In this document: one piece after another, positions 10,630-18,429 of the stretch
Layout: every line of letters starts with the position of its first letter
Position numbering within the stretch: the stretch's first letter is position 1
From: Xenorhabdus ishibashii
Lineage (GTDB): Bacteria; Pseudomonadota; Gammaproteobacteria; Enterobacterales; Enterobacteriaceae
Reading direction: 5' to 3'
Length of the DNA stretch: 63,840 nucleotides
Assembly (NCBI RefSeq): GCF_002632755.1
Contig: NZ_NJAK01000003.1
Coordinates: 1-63,840, forward strand
Notes under the pieces: generated by a model
What the model saw: only the letters and a program-made list of their open reading frames with translations
What the model was told of the DNA's origin: nothing
Databases searched by the model: none
Translations under genes and position numbers: made by a program

Positions 10630-11205
10630 ATGAGCAAGGGCTTAAAATCGTTCAGTGCAATATTACTTTGTACAATCCCTTTATTTGGCGATGCCAAGCC
10701 CTTATTCATGGGAGATTCGTTAACGTATCAACTCGCCATGAGTTACAAAGAACGTGCGCCCGTAGACGCTAAATTTCTTGAAAGTACAGGACTGCAATCA
10801 ACAAAATTACTTCACTGGCAGAATTACATACAACAAGTGAGTTTTCATCAATATGACACTGTATACATTGTACTGGGTACAAATGATTTAATTAAACAGG
10901 CAGATATACCCAGTTACCAAATCAAAGCACAACAATTTATTCAGGAGATCAAAAAGCAAAATAAAAATATTGTATGGTTATTACCGCCAACACTTAAAAA
11001 TGAACAAAAAAACACTCTGTTAGATAATACCCGACTGGCGATAACTCAAGCGGCCTATCAAGAGAAGGTGAGAACATTCGATATGCGAAACGCACTAGGA
11101 AAAAATTATACTTCCATTATTAACGGCGTTCAGGTGAGAACGAAAGATGGTATTCATATCACGAAAGATGGTGCTGATATTGTTGTTAATGCTATAATAA
11201 GGTAA
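10630..11205 (+). CDS. Secreted SGNH/GDSL-type hydrolase
   Basis: 191 residues with an N-terminal signal peptide (about 1-22, cleavage near GDAKP). The SGNH signatures are visible: MGDSLT (catalytic Ser, block I), LGTND (block III, Asn) and DGIHITKDGA (catalytic Asp and His, block V). These enzymes cleave esters such as acetyl groups on cell-wall or capsule sugars, or lipids; the substrate cannot be read from sequence. AGGAAGG lies just upstream of the ATG. As the last plus-strand gene of the transfer block it may modify the envelope for mating, but that is inference. Confidence 0.75.
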   Translation: MSKGLKSFSAILLCTIPLFGDAKPLFMGDSLTYQLAMSYKERAPVDAKFLESTGLQSTKLLHWQNYIQQVSFHQYDTVYIVLGTNDLIKQADIPSYQIKAQQFIQEIKKQNKNIVWLLPPTLKNEQKNTLLDNTRLAITQAAYQEKVRTFDMRNALGKNYTSIINGVQVRTKDGIHITKDGADIVVNAIIR

Positions 11206-11501
11206 TCATTATAAATATAGGTGAGAGTATAATGATACGCAAACCAATATAATACAATGATAGAAAGATATTTTCTAATATCTATCAAGGTGATAGAATA
11301 ATACATTATTTTATATGGATTTGATATCACTTATTATTTTATTTGAAAAAGGGTATAGAATTGAGTTGAGAATTATAATTATCCATATTTCTATACCTTC
11401 CTTACTAGAAAATGAAAGTGTCAAAACAACAATAATAATAACACTGCAAAGTAAAAGGCTTTTAATATAGTCTGTGACTGTTATCAGTCCAAGAAGTTTT
11501 T
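11206..11501. other. Intergenic, AT-rich, no gene seen
   Basis: Lies between the SGNH hydrolase and the small minus-strand frame at 11502. It contains AT-rich sequence with partial inverted repeats around 11262-11290 (GATAG and CTATC arms) but no convincing gene, RNA or terminator. Confidence 0.4.
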
Positions 11502-11621
11502 TTATTCCTTCTTTTTTTCGTCTACATATATATCTGTAGCTAACAATAAAACATTAACGAGGAAATCAACTCCTTCTGGTTTATTACATAATAAAACATC
11601 TTCGTATTGTGAGTCTTTCAT
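11502..11621 (-). CDS. Possible 39-residue small protein
   Basis: Minus-strand frame running from an ATG at 11621 to a TAA at 11502. The product begins MKDSQYEDVLLCNKPEG, has a hydrophobic middle and ends EKKKE. A GAGG lies about ten bases upstream. Acidic and basic residues flank a short hydrophobic stretch. No family was recognised; it could be chance. Confidence 0.35.
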   Translation of the reverse strand: MKDSQYEDVLLCNKPEGVDFLVNVLLLATDIYVDEKKKE

Positions 11622-11645
11622 ATATTTATAACCTCAATTGATATT

Positions 11646-12143
11646 TTAACTTATGAACAATCCAAAAATTAGGCCAAGTAATAAATATTTGGTTTTTAAA
11701 CTGGAGTTGTCGTATTTTCTAGCTAATACTTTTCTACGCTTTTCTTTGTAGGCTTCTCTTTGATATTTAATGGATTTATGTTCTCTTAGTTTTTCGTTTT
11801 TTATATTTTGCAAGGCGTTATATTTTTTATATCCTTTTAATCCTATTTTATAAAAAACAGCAATATGATGAGTGATAACAGTAAGTTTTTTAAAAACTAA
11901 ATTGATAAGGGTAAAATTTAAAACATAAAAACTTGTAAGTAACATTCCCTCGAATATGAAACTTATGAAATCAGTTGTAGTCGAAATACCGATTTGGCTA
12001 AACCTATTTGGTATAAAATCGATTCTATCTACTACAAAATTTGGTAAGTAATGAAACGTTGACAGGAAAGCAACCACTAAACCAGTTAAAACAATAGTTA
12101 CTTCTATAGTGGCTAAAAGTAATGAAGTTTTTTTCATTTTCAT
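11646..12143 (-). CDS. Membrane protein with basic linker, unknown
   Basis: 165 residues. Hydrophobic segments lie at about 9-28, 65-87 and 149-164. Between the second and third is a long, strongly basic stretch (about 100-148) rich in Lys and Arg. No family was recognised. It lies directly behind a YoeB remnant and the ParE/Phd pair on the same strand. Confidence 0.5.
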   Translation of the reverse strand: MKMKKTSLLLATIEVTIVLTGLVVAFLSTFHYLPNFVVDRIDFIPNRFSQIGISTTTDFISFIFEGMLLTSFYVLNFTLINLVFKKLTVITHHIAVFYKIGLKGYKKYNALQNIKNEKLREHKSIKYQREAYKEKRRKVLARKYDNSSLKTKYLLLGLIFGLFIS

Positions 12144-12158
12144 TAAATATTACCTTTT

Positions 12159-12309
12159 TTAGTTGTAATGATAACAATAAGAAACTATTTCCAATCCTTT
12201 ATTTACTATGCGATAAAAGATCCGGTGTTCGTCCGTGATTAAAGCATTGTCCGAATCGATTTTTTCGGCGGTAATCTGCAAAATTTTAGGTGATAATTTT
12301 TCATCGTCG
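12159..12309 (-). pseudogene. YoeB-type toxin remnant (C-terminal part)
   Basis: On the minus strand, a frame without a start ends at the TAA at 12159. It carries ALITDEHRIFYRIV and ends SYCYHYN. This matches the C-terminus of YoeB/Txe mRNA endonuclease toxins (ITEEHRLVY ... CRYHY), including the active-site Glu/His and terminal His-Tyr. An in-frame stop lies just before it, and the ParE stop codon abuts it. It is a leftover of a second toxin module. A different YoeB piece lies at 40397. Confidence 0.6.
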
Positions 12310-12313
12310 CTTA

Positions 12314-12607
12314 TTATAAATGATTATGTGGATCTTGTGTTTGGTGTAACACCGCCAACACCTCAATACCCGCCAGAACTTCTCGATAGTAAATAATATG
12401 ACGCTCAACAGGGAAGCTACGCACACCAATATAAAGATCTTCACTGCGATCCCGACCGAGGGAGGGTTGACGAGCAATAATCTCTGTCATGGTCACACGT
12501 AACGAATAAGCGTAAGTTTCTGCAATACTGTTTCCCCATTGGCGTACAGAATAGCGTTTTATTGCACGAATATGCTCTCTAGCTTTCTGCGTAAATCGAA
12601 CGCTCAT
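12314..12607 (-). CDS. parE: ParE/RelE-family toxin
   Basis: 97 residues with the RelE/ParE-fold pattern: a basic helical N-terminus (FTQKAREHIRAIKRY), then RQPSLGRDR and the C-terminal SFPVERHIIYYREV strand typical of ParE. ParE toxins usually poison DNA gyrase. It starts two bases after the stop of the Phd/YefM antitoxin on the same strand. Length and motifs look intact. Confidence 0.88.
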   Translation of the reverse strand: MSVRFTQKAREHIRAIKRYSVRQWGNSIAETYAYSLRVTMTEIIARQPSLGRDRSEDLYIGVRSFPVERHIIYYREVLAGIEVLAVLHQTQDPHNHL

Positions 12608-12609
12608 CC

Positions 12610-12879
12610 TTAATCATTACCTTCAAGTTCATTAATCGTCAGCGGTGCAAACACATCATCAATATGATGCAATTCGCCCCGATCTGCCTGTGCAATGGAT
12701 TCAGCCAAAATTGCTTTTAAATTCTGTAATTTAAGCTGTGCAAACTGATCATACTCTTCAGGAGAGATAACCACAGCTACTCGCTTACCATGTTTACTGA
12801 TCTCCACTGGCGCACGTTGGACTTTCATAAGTAGATCACCAAATTGATTCTTAGCTAATTGTGCAGGGATAACTTCCAT
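12610..12879 (-). CDS. Phd/YefM-family antitoxin
   Basis: 89 residues. The N-terminal half carries the Phd/YefM DNA-binding fold, with AKNQFGDLLMKVQ and ISKHGKRVAVVISPEEY. The C-terminal tail would neutralise the downstream ParE. It is first gene of the operon, as is usual. Inverted TGTCTAAAAT/ATTTTAGACA arms upstream are a likely operator for autoregulation. Confidence 0.9.
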   Translation of the reverse strand: MEVIPAQLAKNQFGDLLMKVQRAPVEISKHGKRVAVVISPEEYDQFAQLKLQNLKAILAESIAQADRGELHHIDDVFAPLTINELEGND

Positions 12880-12890
12880 ACATCACCTTC

Positions 12891-12923
12891 TGTCTAAAAT
12901 GGCTTGAATAGTTATTTTAGACA
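12891..12923. promoter_or_regulatory. Operator palindrome of the phd-parE operon
   Basis: Perfect 10-bp arms TGTCTAAAAT (12891-12900) and ATTTTAGACA (12914-12923) flank 13 bases just upstream of the antitoxin start, with a further TTTTGTCTAAAAT match overlapping on the minus strand. Position and symmetry fit an autoregulatory operator bound by antitoxin dimers. Confidence 0.6.
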
Positions 12924-12929
12924 AAATAG

Positions 12930-13367
12930 AGAGTAAATACCAGTTACAATAGCTTAATAAATGGGTAGCCATAGCTATCGCGTAGCATACTTATCCATCA
13001 AATACACATCCTAAACAGCCAGTGCAGCTTTGACCCAATAAGGGCAAAAGCAAACGGGAGCGGCAAGCACTCGTAAGAGTGCGACTTTATGGTTGTGGAG
13101 TTTGTGGGTAAGTGTGTTTTGTTTTGACTGGCTCAATACCGGTCAAAACAAAAATCTTTTTCAGTGTTAGTTATCGCGTTATTTCGTCTTCGATTGTCCG
13201 GCCTTTGAATTATAGATCAGGGTATGAGTGATAATCCCCAATCATTACAGTTTCGCCAGTAGCTCGCTATCGCTCACACTCGCAGTACACCCGCCATTCA
13301 TAGCTTTGCTATTCTGTCGGCTAACTGCGTTCTTTGAAGGCTCAAATTAACTATTTTTAACATGTTA
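12930..13367. other. Intergenic with strong inverted repeats
   Basis: No gene seen. It holds a GCACTC/GAGTGC hairpin (13065-13080) and an inverted repeat with perfect 12-bp arms (13117-13128 and 13142-13153, TTTTGTTTTGAC and its complement) around 13 bases. Composition is more G+C-rich than the flanks. It may be structured RNA, a single-strand origin or replicon debris. Confidence 0.5.
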
Positions 13368-13545
13368 TATTGAAATGGCTTTATAGGGATGGAGGGTTTC
13401 AATGCGTCTTATGGCTTCTATAGTCGCATTAGGCGCACTTCCTTACGTAAGTGCGCCTAACACTCCGCTTCGGGGCGTATCGGTTGTTGTAGTTATCTTG
13501 GCTATATTTCGCCCCTTATATTTGCTGCGCAAATCGAACATGATT
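13368..13545. repeat. Repeat A, copy 1
   Basis: Noncoding block containing CTCCGCTTCGGGGCGTATCG and, about 30 bases on, ATATTTCGCCCCTTAT. The two parts pair (GGGGCG/CGCCCC) as a hairpin with an AT-rich loop. Related copies lie at 27440-27610 and 45428-45590, each preceded by a TATAGGGA/GCAGGGA-like stretch and a Cys-free, TAG-rich sequence. This copy is the most diverged. Confidence 0.6.
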
Positions 13546-13617
13546 ACACAGCAAGAAACATAAATTGATAGCAATATCAGGGATAGAAAATAAGCTTGCT
13601 TTTTGTCTTCATTAAAT

Positions 13618-13634
13618 ACACACTATTAGTGTGT
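13618..13634. promoter_or_regulatory. Palindrome upstream of ccdAB
   Basis: ACACACTA-T-TAGTGTGT, a perfect 8-bp palindrome around one base, 27 bases before ccdA. This fits the operator at which the CcdA-CcdB complex represses its own operon. Confidence 0.6.
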
Positions 13635-13660
13635 TTAAATGTATGTAATTGAGGTGTGTT

Positions 13661-13879
13661 ATGAAACATAGAGTTAATGTCACAGTTGATAAAGAAAATT
13701 ATTTAACCTTGAATTCCGCAGGTGTCAATATTTCAGCTTTTGTTAATGAGATGATGAACAGGGAAGCTCAACGAATCAACGCTGAAAAGTGGAAAACAGA
13801 CAATTCAGAAGGAATGGAAGAGGTTTCTCAATTTATCAAACAATATGGTTCTTTTGCTGATGAGAATAGGAATTGGTAA
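13661..13879 (+). CDS. ccdA: CcdA antitoxin
   Basis: 72 residues, the same length as F CcdA. The N-terminal ribbon-helix-helix starts MKHRVNVTVDKENY. The C-terminal toxin-binding tail reads FIKQYGSFADENRNW, nearly the F sequence. The ATG at 13661 is chosen over an upstream GTG because it matches the family start and is preceded by TTGAGG. The stop is followed directly by ccdB. Confidence 0.95.
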   Translation: MKHRVNVTVDKENYLTLNSAGVNISAFVNEMMNREAQRINAEKWKTDNSEGMEEVSQFIKQYGSFADENRNW

Positions 13880-14188
13880 ATGCAATTTTTTGTTTATCAA
13901 TACAAACGCAGTGGTAGTAAATATAGTCTTCTTGTTGACGTTCAGAGTGATATCATTGAAACGTCAGGACGCCGGATCGTCATTCCTTTGATTGAAGCTC
14001 ATCATTTTTCAAATAAAGTGAGTCGTCAATTATTCCCAATTGTGAAAATCAGAGGAGAAAATTATCAACTGCTAACAACAGAAATTTCAGGTGTATCTGA
14101 AAGTGTAATAGGTAAAGAGATTGCTGATGTAAGTCAATGGTCATCGAATATTAAAGATGCTATTAATATATTGTTTTGGGGGGTTTAA
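13880..14188 (+). CDS. ccdB: CcdB gyrase poison
   Basis: 102 residues (F CcdB 101). It begins [15 protein letters not shown] and ends NILFWGV, keeping the C-terminal Trp-Gly that contacts the GyrA subunit in F CcdB. CcdB traps gyrase on cleaved DNA when CcdA is lost. It begins at the base after the ccdA stop, so translation is probably coupled. All family blocks look intact. Confidence 0.95.
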   Translation: MQFFVYQYKRSGSKYSLLVDVQSDIIETSGRRIVIPLIEAHHFSNKVSRQLFPIVKIRGENYQLLTTEISGVSESVIGKEIADVSQWSSNIKDAINILFWGV

Positions 14189-14242
14189 ATTACTACCCCC
14201 CATAAAATGGAATTTGTATAATGATGTTTTTCAGGAGCTTTC

Positions 14243-14622
14243 ATGCGAAAATCAGTAGACGAAAAAGGGTTTTTATTTCTTGATTGGAATGATTTTTTTG
14301 AATTTTTCAGACGAACAGTATCATTGTTATCATCATCGGTAATGATTGTTTTTCTTTCTTCCTTTATGTTGTTTTTTATTCAAGATAAATTAGGGAATGA
14401 TTCAATCCCATATTATATTATTATTATTTTAATTGGTTTTATTTATCCAGTTGTTTTTTTGCTGTTTTGTTTGATTTAAATAAAACAAATTTTGGGTTTA
14501 ATTTGACTTTCATACTAAAGTCGATTGTTTTTATTACCCATGCACTTTTATTTATTGCTATTTTATACGTGGGTTTTTTAAATGCGGTTAATTTATATAG
14601 TAATGTTTTTAGTAAAATTTGA
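14243..14622 (+). pseudogene. Small membrane protein split by one frame change
   Basis: The first frame (14243-14479, 78 residues) has two hydrophobic segments and stops after LLFCLI. Shifting one base near 14450-14475, where a T-run lies, opens a continuation reading FDLNKTNFGFNLTF and then a third hydrophobic segment, ending at 14620-14622. Together these give about 125 residues. GGAG precedes the start. No family was recognised. The break could be real or a sequencing slip at the T-run. Confidence 0.5.
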
Positions 14623-14661
14623 AATGGGTATAAGTGGCAAATAAAGTATTGCTACAATGGC

Positions 14662-14706
14662 AACAAATAAATAAAGTGTTTTAATTAACCACTTTATTTA
14701 TTTGTT
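14662..14706. terminator. Bidirectional hairpin terminator
   Basis: Perfect 17-bp arms (14662-14678 and 14690-14706) around an 11-base loop TTTTAATTAAC, between converging genes. A-rich and T-rich flanks suit termination in both directions. Confidence 0.75.
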
Positions 14707-14743
14707 CTTTTATTTAAAAACTTATGATTATTTTGCCTAACAC

Positions 14744-15073
14744 TTATAAAGTGCTATTTTTGAATTCTGAATCAAAGAATTTCTTTACCCTATTTATAAT
14801 CATTGGTTTTATCATATTTTCCCAACGATTAACTTCTTTTTCAGTAGCCCATGAGGGGTTGTCTATTTCATCTTGTATTCTACTAGGAATGAAATTTTCA
14901 AGAAGCTCAATAAATTCTTTCGCTGAATTAATATTACCATCGTATTTATGCAGTAGTTCAGAAACAAAACTACGAGCTTCATGGTTAAAATAATTTTCGT
15001 CTTCTTTTTTAGGAAACAAAGCATTACCTAATTTACTTTCGTATGATGAATGAAATTTTTCAGTATTCCCCAT
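14744..15073 (-). CDS. Hypothetical acidic soluble protein
   Basis: 109 residues without signal or membrane segments and predicted mostly helical. An AGGAA lies nine bases before the ATG. It contains YESKLGNALFPKKEDE and IQDEIDNPSWATEKEV but no motif that I recognise. It is the last of a minus-strand series with a DUF6283-like and a transglutaminase-like gene. Confidence 0.6.
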   Translation of the reverse strand: MGNTEKFHSSYESKLGNALFPKKEDENYFNHEARSFVSELLHKYDGNINSAKEFIELLENFIPSRIQDEIDNPSWATEKEVNRWENMIKPMIINRVKKFFDSEFKNSTL

Positions 15074-15158
15074 AATTATATTCCTAATAAATACGTTGCG
15101 TTATTGTTTATAACAATTTCAATGGATATTTAACAAAAAGTCACTAGTTGGTTGTTGG

Positions 15159-15506
15159 TTATTCAGACAGTAAATCTCTTGTAGCCTCTTCTAATTCTTT
15201 TAGATCTATTTCTCCAAAGGCGTGACCTAATCTCATAGCAATATTAGGTCTTTTCTTTAACATTAACCACCCCATTGCACCAGCACAATAAGATTCTTTC
15301 CCCGAAGCATGATAAACGCTATTTTCGTCAAAATATCCTCCTGTAGAAAATGTTGTTTCATGACATTCAAATACGTGCTCATCATCCTCTAATAATTTCT
15401 TTTTGATAGAATCTAGTCTTCCCTCAGATAAAATAAAACGGGTTTCTTTGAGGAATGGACAGTTAACACAAGGTTTTTTAACAGCAAAAAGTTTCTTTAA
15501 CTTCAT
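15159..15506 (-). CDS. Cys-rich DUF6283-like protein
   Basis: 115 residues with an N-terminal PCVNCPFLKETRF, a later FECHETT, and ESYCAGAMGWLM. The spaced Cys and His (CxxC, CH, C) resemble proteins annotated as DUF6283, found in phages and plasmids. They suggest a metal-binding site. GAGGAG precedes the start. The function is unknown. It stands beside a transglutaminase-like gene on the same strand with about 50 bases between. Confidence 0.65.
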   Translation of the reverse strand: MKLKKLFAVKKPCVNCPFLKETRFILSEGRLDSIKKKLLEDDEHVFECHETTFSTGGYFDENSVYHASGKESYCAGAMGWLMLKKRPNIAMRLGHAFGEIDLKELEEATRDLLSE

Positions 15507-15556
15507 TATTTATCTCCTCTATAAATATATACTTACCATATATTGTTTGTTTTTAA

Positions 15557-15985
15557 TTATTCTGAACGATATTCTATAATATGTTGTTCAATAACTTCTC
15601 GATCTCCAGCAATATATTTAGGCCATGAGTTTATGTCATCTAACATTTTTATAATAATTTTCTCAAAACCGAATTGATCAGCCGTGATATCAATAATGAT
15701 TGATACAGGTGAGTTTTTAACTTCACACCAGTAATGCCCATGTCCTCCTTTTTTAGTAAATAAGCCTCCATCACTCAAACCATCCCCACCACAAACTTTA
15801 GATTCAAATCCGGCGCGCTCTAACATGAAAGCAAGAAGCAGGCTAGCATGTAAGCATGTTCCTTTCGTGTTTCTCAATGAGTTGAAGTCTAATAAATGAT
15901 CAAATAATTGCCTTGCATAATGAGTTACTTCATAAATTTCTATAGGAATGTCTTTAGAATTTTGTTTTTCTAGTTTTTTCATCAT
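15557..15985 (-). CDS. Transglutaminase/papain-fold-like putative hydrolase
   Basis: About 142 residues from the ATG at 15985; a GTG four codons upstream is possible. The order GTCLHASLLLAFMLERAGF, then GHGHYWCEV and IIDITADQFG, is the Cys-His-Asp layout of transglutaminase-like or papain-like folds, where Cys starts a helix and His and Asp lie on strands. Members include peptidases, amidases and peptide maturation enzymes. The substrate is not readable. The neighbour gene is a small Cys-rich protein, possibly a partner. Confidence 0.6.
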   Translation of the reverse strand: MMKKLEKQNSKDIPIEIYEVTHYARQLFDHLLDFNSLRNTKGTCLHASLLLAFMLERAGFESKVCGGDGLSDGGLFTKKGGHGHYWCEVKNSPVSIIIDITADQFGFEKIIIKMLDDINSWPKYIAGDREVIEQHIIEYRSE

Positions 15986-16201
15986 GGTTTTATCCACTCT
16001 GGCGTAAAATCTTTGATGTAAAATTGGAGATATGCTTCATATCTCCAGCAATTCATAAATTTTATTTTTTAAGACATGCTAATAATACTTTTTAGGCATG
16101 AAGATTATACCCATTGCTATACAAAAAATCATAAGGAATGGCAGTGTTTTTACAACATATAGACTGCCATTTTAAAAAAATACCCGTCGAAAGTTTTTAT
16201 A

Positions 16202-16393
16202 TTATTCTTTCTTTGGTTTTTTATAAAATGGGCTTGCTTTGTTATCGTCTCTTATTTTTTTACCAACTTTGTAAATTTCATAGACACCAATAAATGGTAG
16301 TGTCATAGCGCCAAATATCAAGTTAAACAACGAAAAAAACACTCGCCAAATCGATACACCAAGCCCAACTAAAAAATTAAATATTATATTCAT
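16202..16393 (-). CDS. Small membrane protein, unknown
   Basis: 63 residues from the ATG at 16393, chosen because AGGAG lies ten bases upstream. One long hydrophobic segment (about 5-40) is followed by a basic tail ending KKPKKE. It lies just downstream of another small membrane protein on the same strand. Confidence 0.5.
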   Translation of the reverse strand: MNIIFNFLVGLGVSIWRVFFSLFNLIFGAMTLPFIGVYEIYKVGKKIRDDNKASPFYKKPKKE

Positions 16394-16412
16394 TAGTTTA
16401 TTACTCCTGAGT

Positions 16413-16622
16413 TTATTGTAAGTATTCAAATAAAGAATAGATAAAAATAACCAATCCAATGATTGCAACCATAGAGCAAGCTACAAGTAATGATGTTTTT
16501 AATCTAGGTTTATGTTTTCGTAATTTACAAACAATATAAAAAATTAAAATGCTTATAAAAAATAGAGTAATAGGAGAAAAACTATCAAGATTATCTTTAT
16601 ATAATAAAAGGAAGTCATTCAT
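16413..16622 (-). CDS. Small two-segment membrane protein
   Basis: 69 residues with hydrophobic segments at about 16-33 and 45-65, separated by a basic KLRKHKPRLK loop. No family was recognised. It lies between vapC and another small membrane gene on the same strand. Confidence 0.5.
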   Translation of the reverse strand: MNDFLLLYKDNLDSFSPITLFFISILIFYIVCKLRKHKPRLKTSLLVACSMVAIIGLVIFIYSLFEYLQ

Positions 16623-16636
16623 TTTTATTTTATCTT

Positions 16637-17056
16637 CTAATCAATTATCCAATCTGAAATTTTAAGTCTCTCTATGCGAGAAAACTCATGAATATTGTTT
16701 GTCATTAATATTGCATTCACAGCGATAGCATGACCCGCGATAGCACTATCATTGTTACCAATAGGTGTTCCTGCGTCCGATAAACATTTTTTCACCATCA
16801 TTGTTTCCTCGACTGCTGCTTTATCCCAAGATAGAACGGCATCGAGACGTTCACAGAAAGCATTTAGTAAATCAACATGTTTAGTTGATACTTTTTTACC
16901 TACTGCCCCGAAATGCAGTTCTGCGTAAGTAATTGCAGAAATAACAATTGAGTGATGTTTCATTACAGATTCTTGCAATTTTTCAAGCAAAAATTCAGGT
17001 TGTTCCCGCATGATAAAAGAGCATATATTAGTATCGAGCATGATTATTTTATTCAC
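16637..17056 (-). CDS. vapC: VapC PIN-domain toxin
   Basis: 139 residues. The PIN ribonuclease pattern is visible: MLDTNICS with Asp8, AELHFG with Glu46, and PIGNNDSAIAGHAI with a third acidic residue near 103. The last acidic site is replaced in MTNNIHEF, as in many close VapC proteins. These toxins cleave tRNA or rRNA. The GTG start overlaps the vapB stop by four bases. Confidence 0.92.
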   Translation of the reverse strand: MNKIIMLDTNICSFIMREQPEFLLEKLQESVMKHHSIVISAITYAELHFGAVGKKVSTKHVDLLNAFCERLDAVLSWDKAAVEETMMVKKCLSDAGTPIGNNDSAIAGHAIAVNAILMTNNIHEFSRIERLKISDWIID

Positions 17057-17286
17057 AAAATAACCCGTCCATCATCAATAACATCAATGCGCTCAATTAA
17101 AAAATCATTATCGGCTTTTTCCTCATTTTTGAAGGAAAGCCAATTAGGTTTAGCGGGGCGTAAAATAATGCTATCACCCTCACGTCTGATCTCTAATTCA
17201 TTCACGCCCTCAAAATCAAAATCTTTCGGTAAACGCACAGCACGGTTATTACCATTTTTAAAAATGGAAACAGTTCTTATTCCCAT
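17053..17286 (-). CDS. vapB: VapB/VagC AbrB-type antitoxin
   Basis: 77 residues, starting at 17286 with GAGG upstream. MGIRTVSIFKNGNNRAVRLP is the SpoVT/AbrB swapped-hairpin DNA-binding fold as in VagC of virulence plasmids. ELEIRREGDSIILRP follows, then an acidic toxin-binding tail. A longer in-frame extension upstream covers the operator and is unlikely to be translated. Confidence 0.92.
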   Translation of the reverse strand: MGIRTVSIFKNGNNRAVRLPKDFDFEGVNELEIRREGDSIILRPAKPNWLSFKNEEKADNDFLIERIDVIDDGRVIL

Positions 17287-17314
17287 AGTATCGACCTCAT
17301 TTTTATGCTCATTA

Positions 17315-17385
17315 CATATAAACAAGTATATGCCAATATATATATATGTCAACATATCCATATGCTGGTATATGTGATGGATATC
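17315..17385. promoter_or_regulatory. vapBC operator/promoter with TATATG repeats
   Basis: About seventy bases upstream of vapB hold several overlapping inverted and direct copies of GTATATG/CATATAC-like sequence around an alternating TA run. This is the expected place for VapB-VapC autoregulation. Confidence 0.5.
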
Positions 17386-17570
17386 ATTATTTTTTAGTTT
17401 CGATTACTTTTTTAAAAAATATGGAATCCCATTGTCCAATTGATAAGGATAAGGCTTACAATCGAGAACGCATATTACTTCTGATAAAATAATTTCAGAA
17501 GCTGATAGCACGGAATGCAAAGTTGAGGATGAATATTTAAAAATATTCAGTTGATTCCAGTTTAAAGCCT

Positions 17571-18167
17571 TTATTTTTTTCCTTTCGGTTCAGCATTTGC
17601 AGCCCTTACTCTCAAGATCGTCTGCCTTGTCGTATTAAATTCACGGGCAGTTGCGCTAACGCTGTGCCCTGTTCTTAAACGTTCGATCACTATTTTTTTT
17701 TGTGCTTCATTTAGTATTGGGGGGCGACCAAAGCGTTTGCCTGCGGCTTTAGCCCGCATAATACCTGCATGAGTGCGTTCAATAAGTAAATCACGTTCAA
17801 ACTCAGCCACGGCAGCAATAACCTGCATTGTCATTTTTCCTGCTGAACTGGTCAGATCCACACCGCCAAGAGCCAGGCAATGAATCCGAATTTCTCTTTT
17901 TTCCAAATCTTCGACTGTCCTCCTGACGTCCATTGCGTTGCGTCCCAACCGATCAAGTCGTGTAACAACCAAAATATCGCCTGCTTCCATCCTATCCAGC
18001 AATCGATTAAAAACCGGACGTTGATAAGCTGTTACCGAACCACTGATACTTTCTTCCATCACTCGATGTGCCTGAATATTAAATCCCGCTGTTTTAATCT
18101 CCTGTCGCTGATTTTTTGTTGATTGTTCCAAAGTGGAAACTCGGCAATAAGCAAAAACTCGTGACAT
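17571..18167 (-). CDS. Serine resolvase/invertase
   Basis: 198 residues. The small serine recombinase domain shows FAYCRVST with catalytic Ser11, and the conserved Arg block in [16 protein letters not shown] hinge leads to a C-terminal HTH ([18 protein letters not shown]). It fits Tn3-type TnpR or plasmid multimer resolvases. No transposase accompanies it. The upstream 130 bases look like its res site. G+C content here and in kfrA is visibly higher than around, suggesting a separately acquired module. Confidence 0.93.
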   Translation of the reverse strand: MSRVFAYCRVSTLEQSTKNQRQEIKTAGFNIQAHRVMEESISGSVTAYQRPVFNRLLDRMEAGDILVVTRLDRLGRNAMDVRRTVEDLEKREIRIHCLALGGVDLTSSAGKMTMQVIAAVAEFERDLLIERTHAGIMRAKAAGKRFGRPPILNEAQKKIVIERLRTGHSVSATAREFNTTRQTILRVRAANAEPKGKK

Positions 18168-18320
18168 GATACATTTTCCTGTCCGAAATGGATGTACGAA
18201 TTATAACAGATGTACGATATTAAATCAGCTTGCTTTCGTACATATCAGTTCCTATCTGTCCGAAATGGTTCGCTTTCGGACAATTGAGTGCATCCGACTT
18301 TTGACATTTCGTGCAGACGT
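18168..18320. other. Putative res site of the resolvase
   Basis: Directly upstream of the resolvase are repeated half-sites: TGTCCGAAATGG appears at about 18179 and 18257, GATGTACGA twice near 18190-18213, TTTCGTACATA near 18235 and TTTCGGACAA near 18273. Spaced inverted copies fit subsites I-III of a resolvase target that also covers its promoter. Confidence 0.55.
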
Positions 18321-18429
18321 CTTCTGAAAAAAAAGTGACGTTGTCACATAATTAATTGGTTTGTTAGTTTATTGTTTTATTAGTTTGGCGTATAATTAAC
18401 AAACAACTCATCGCAACGGAAATAGCATC

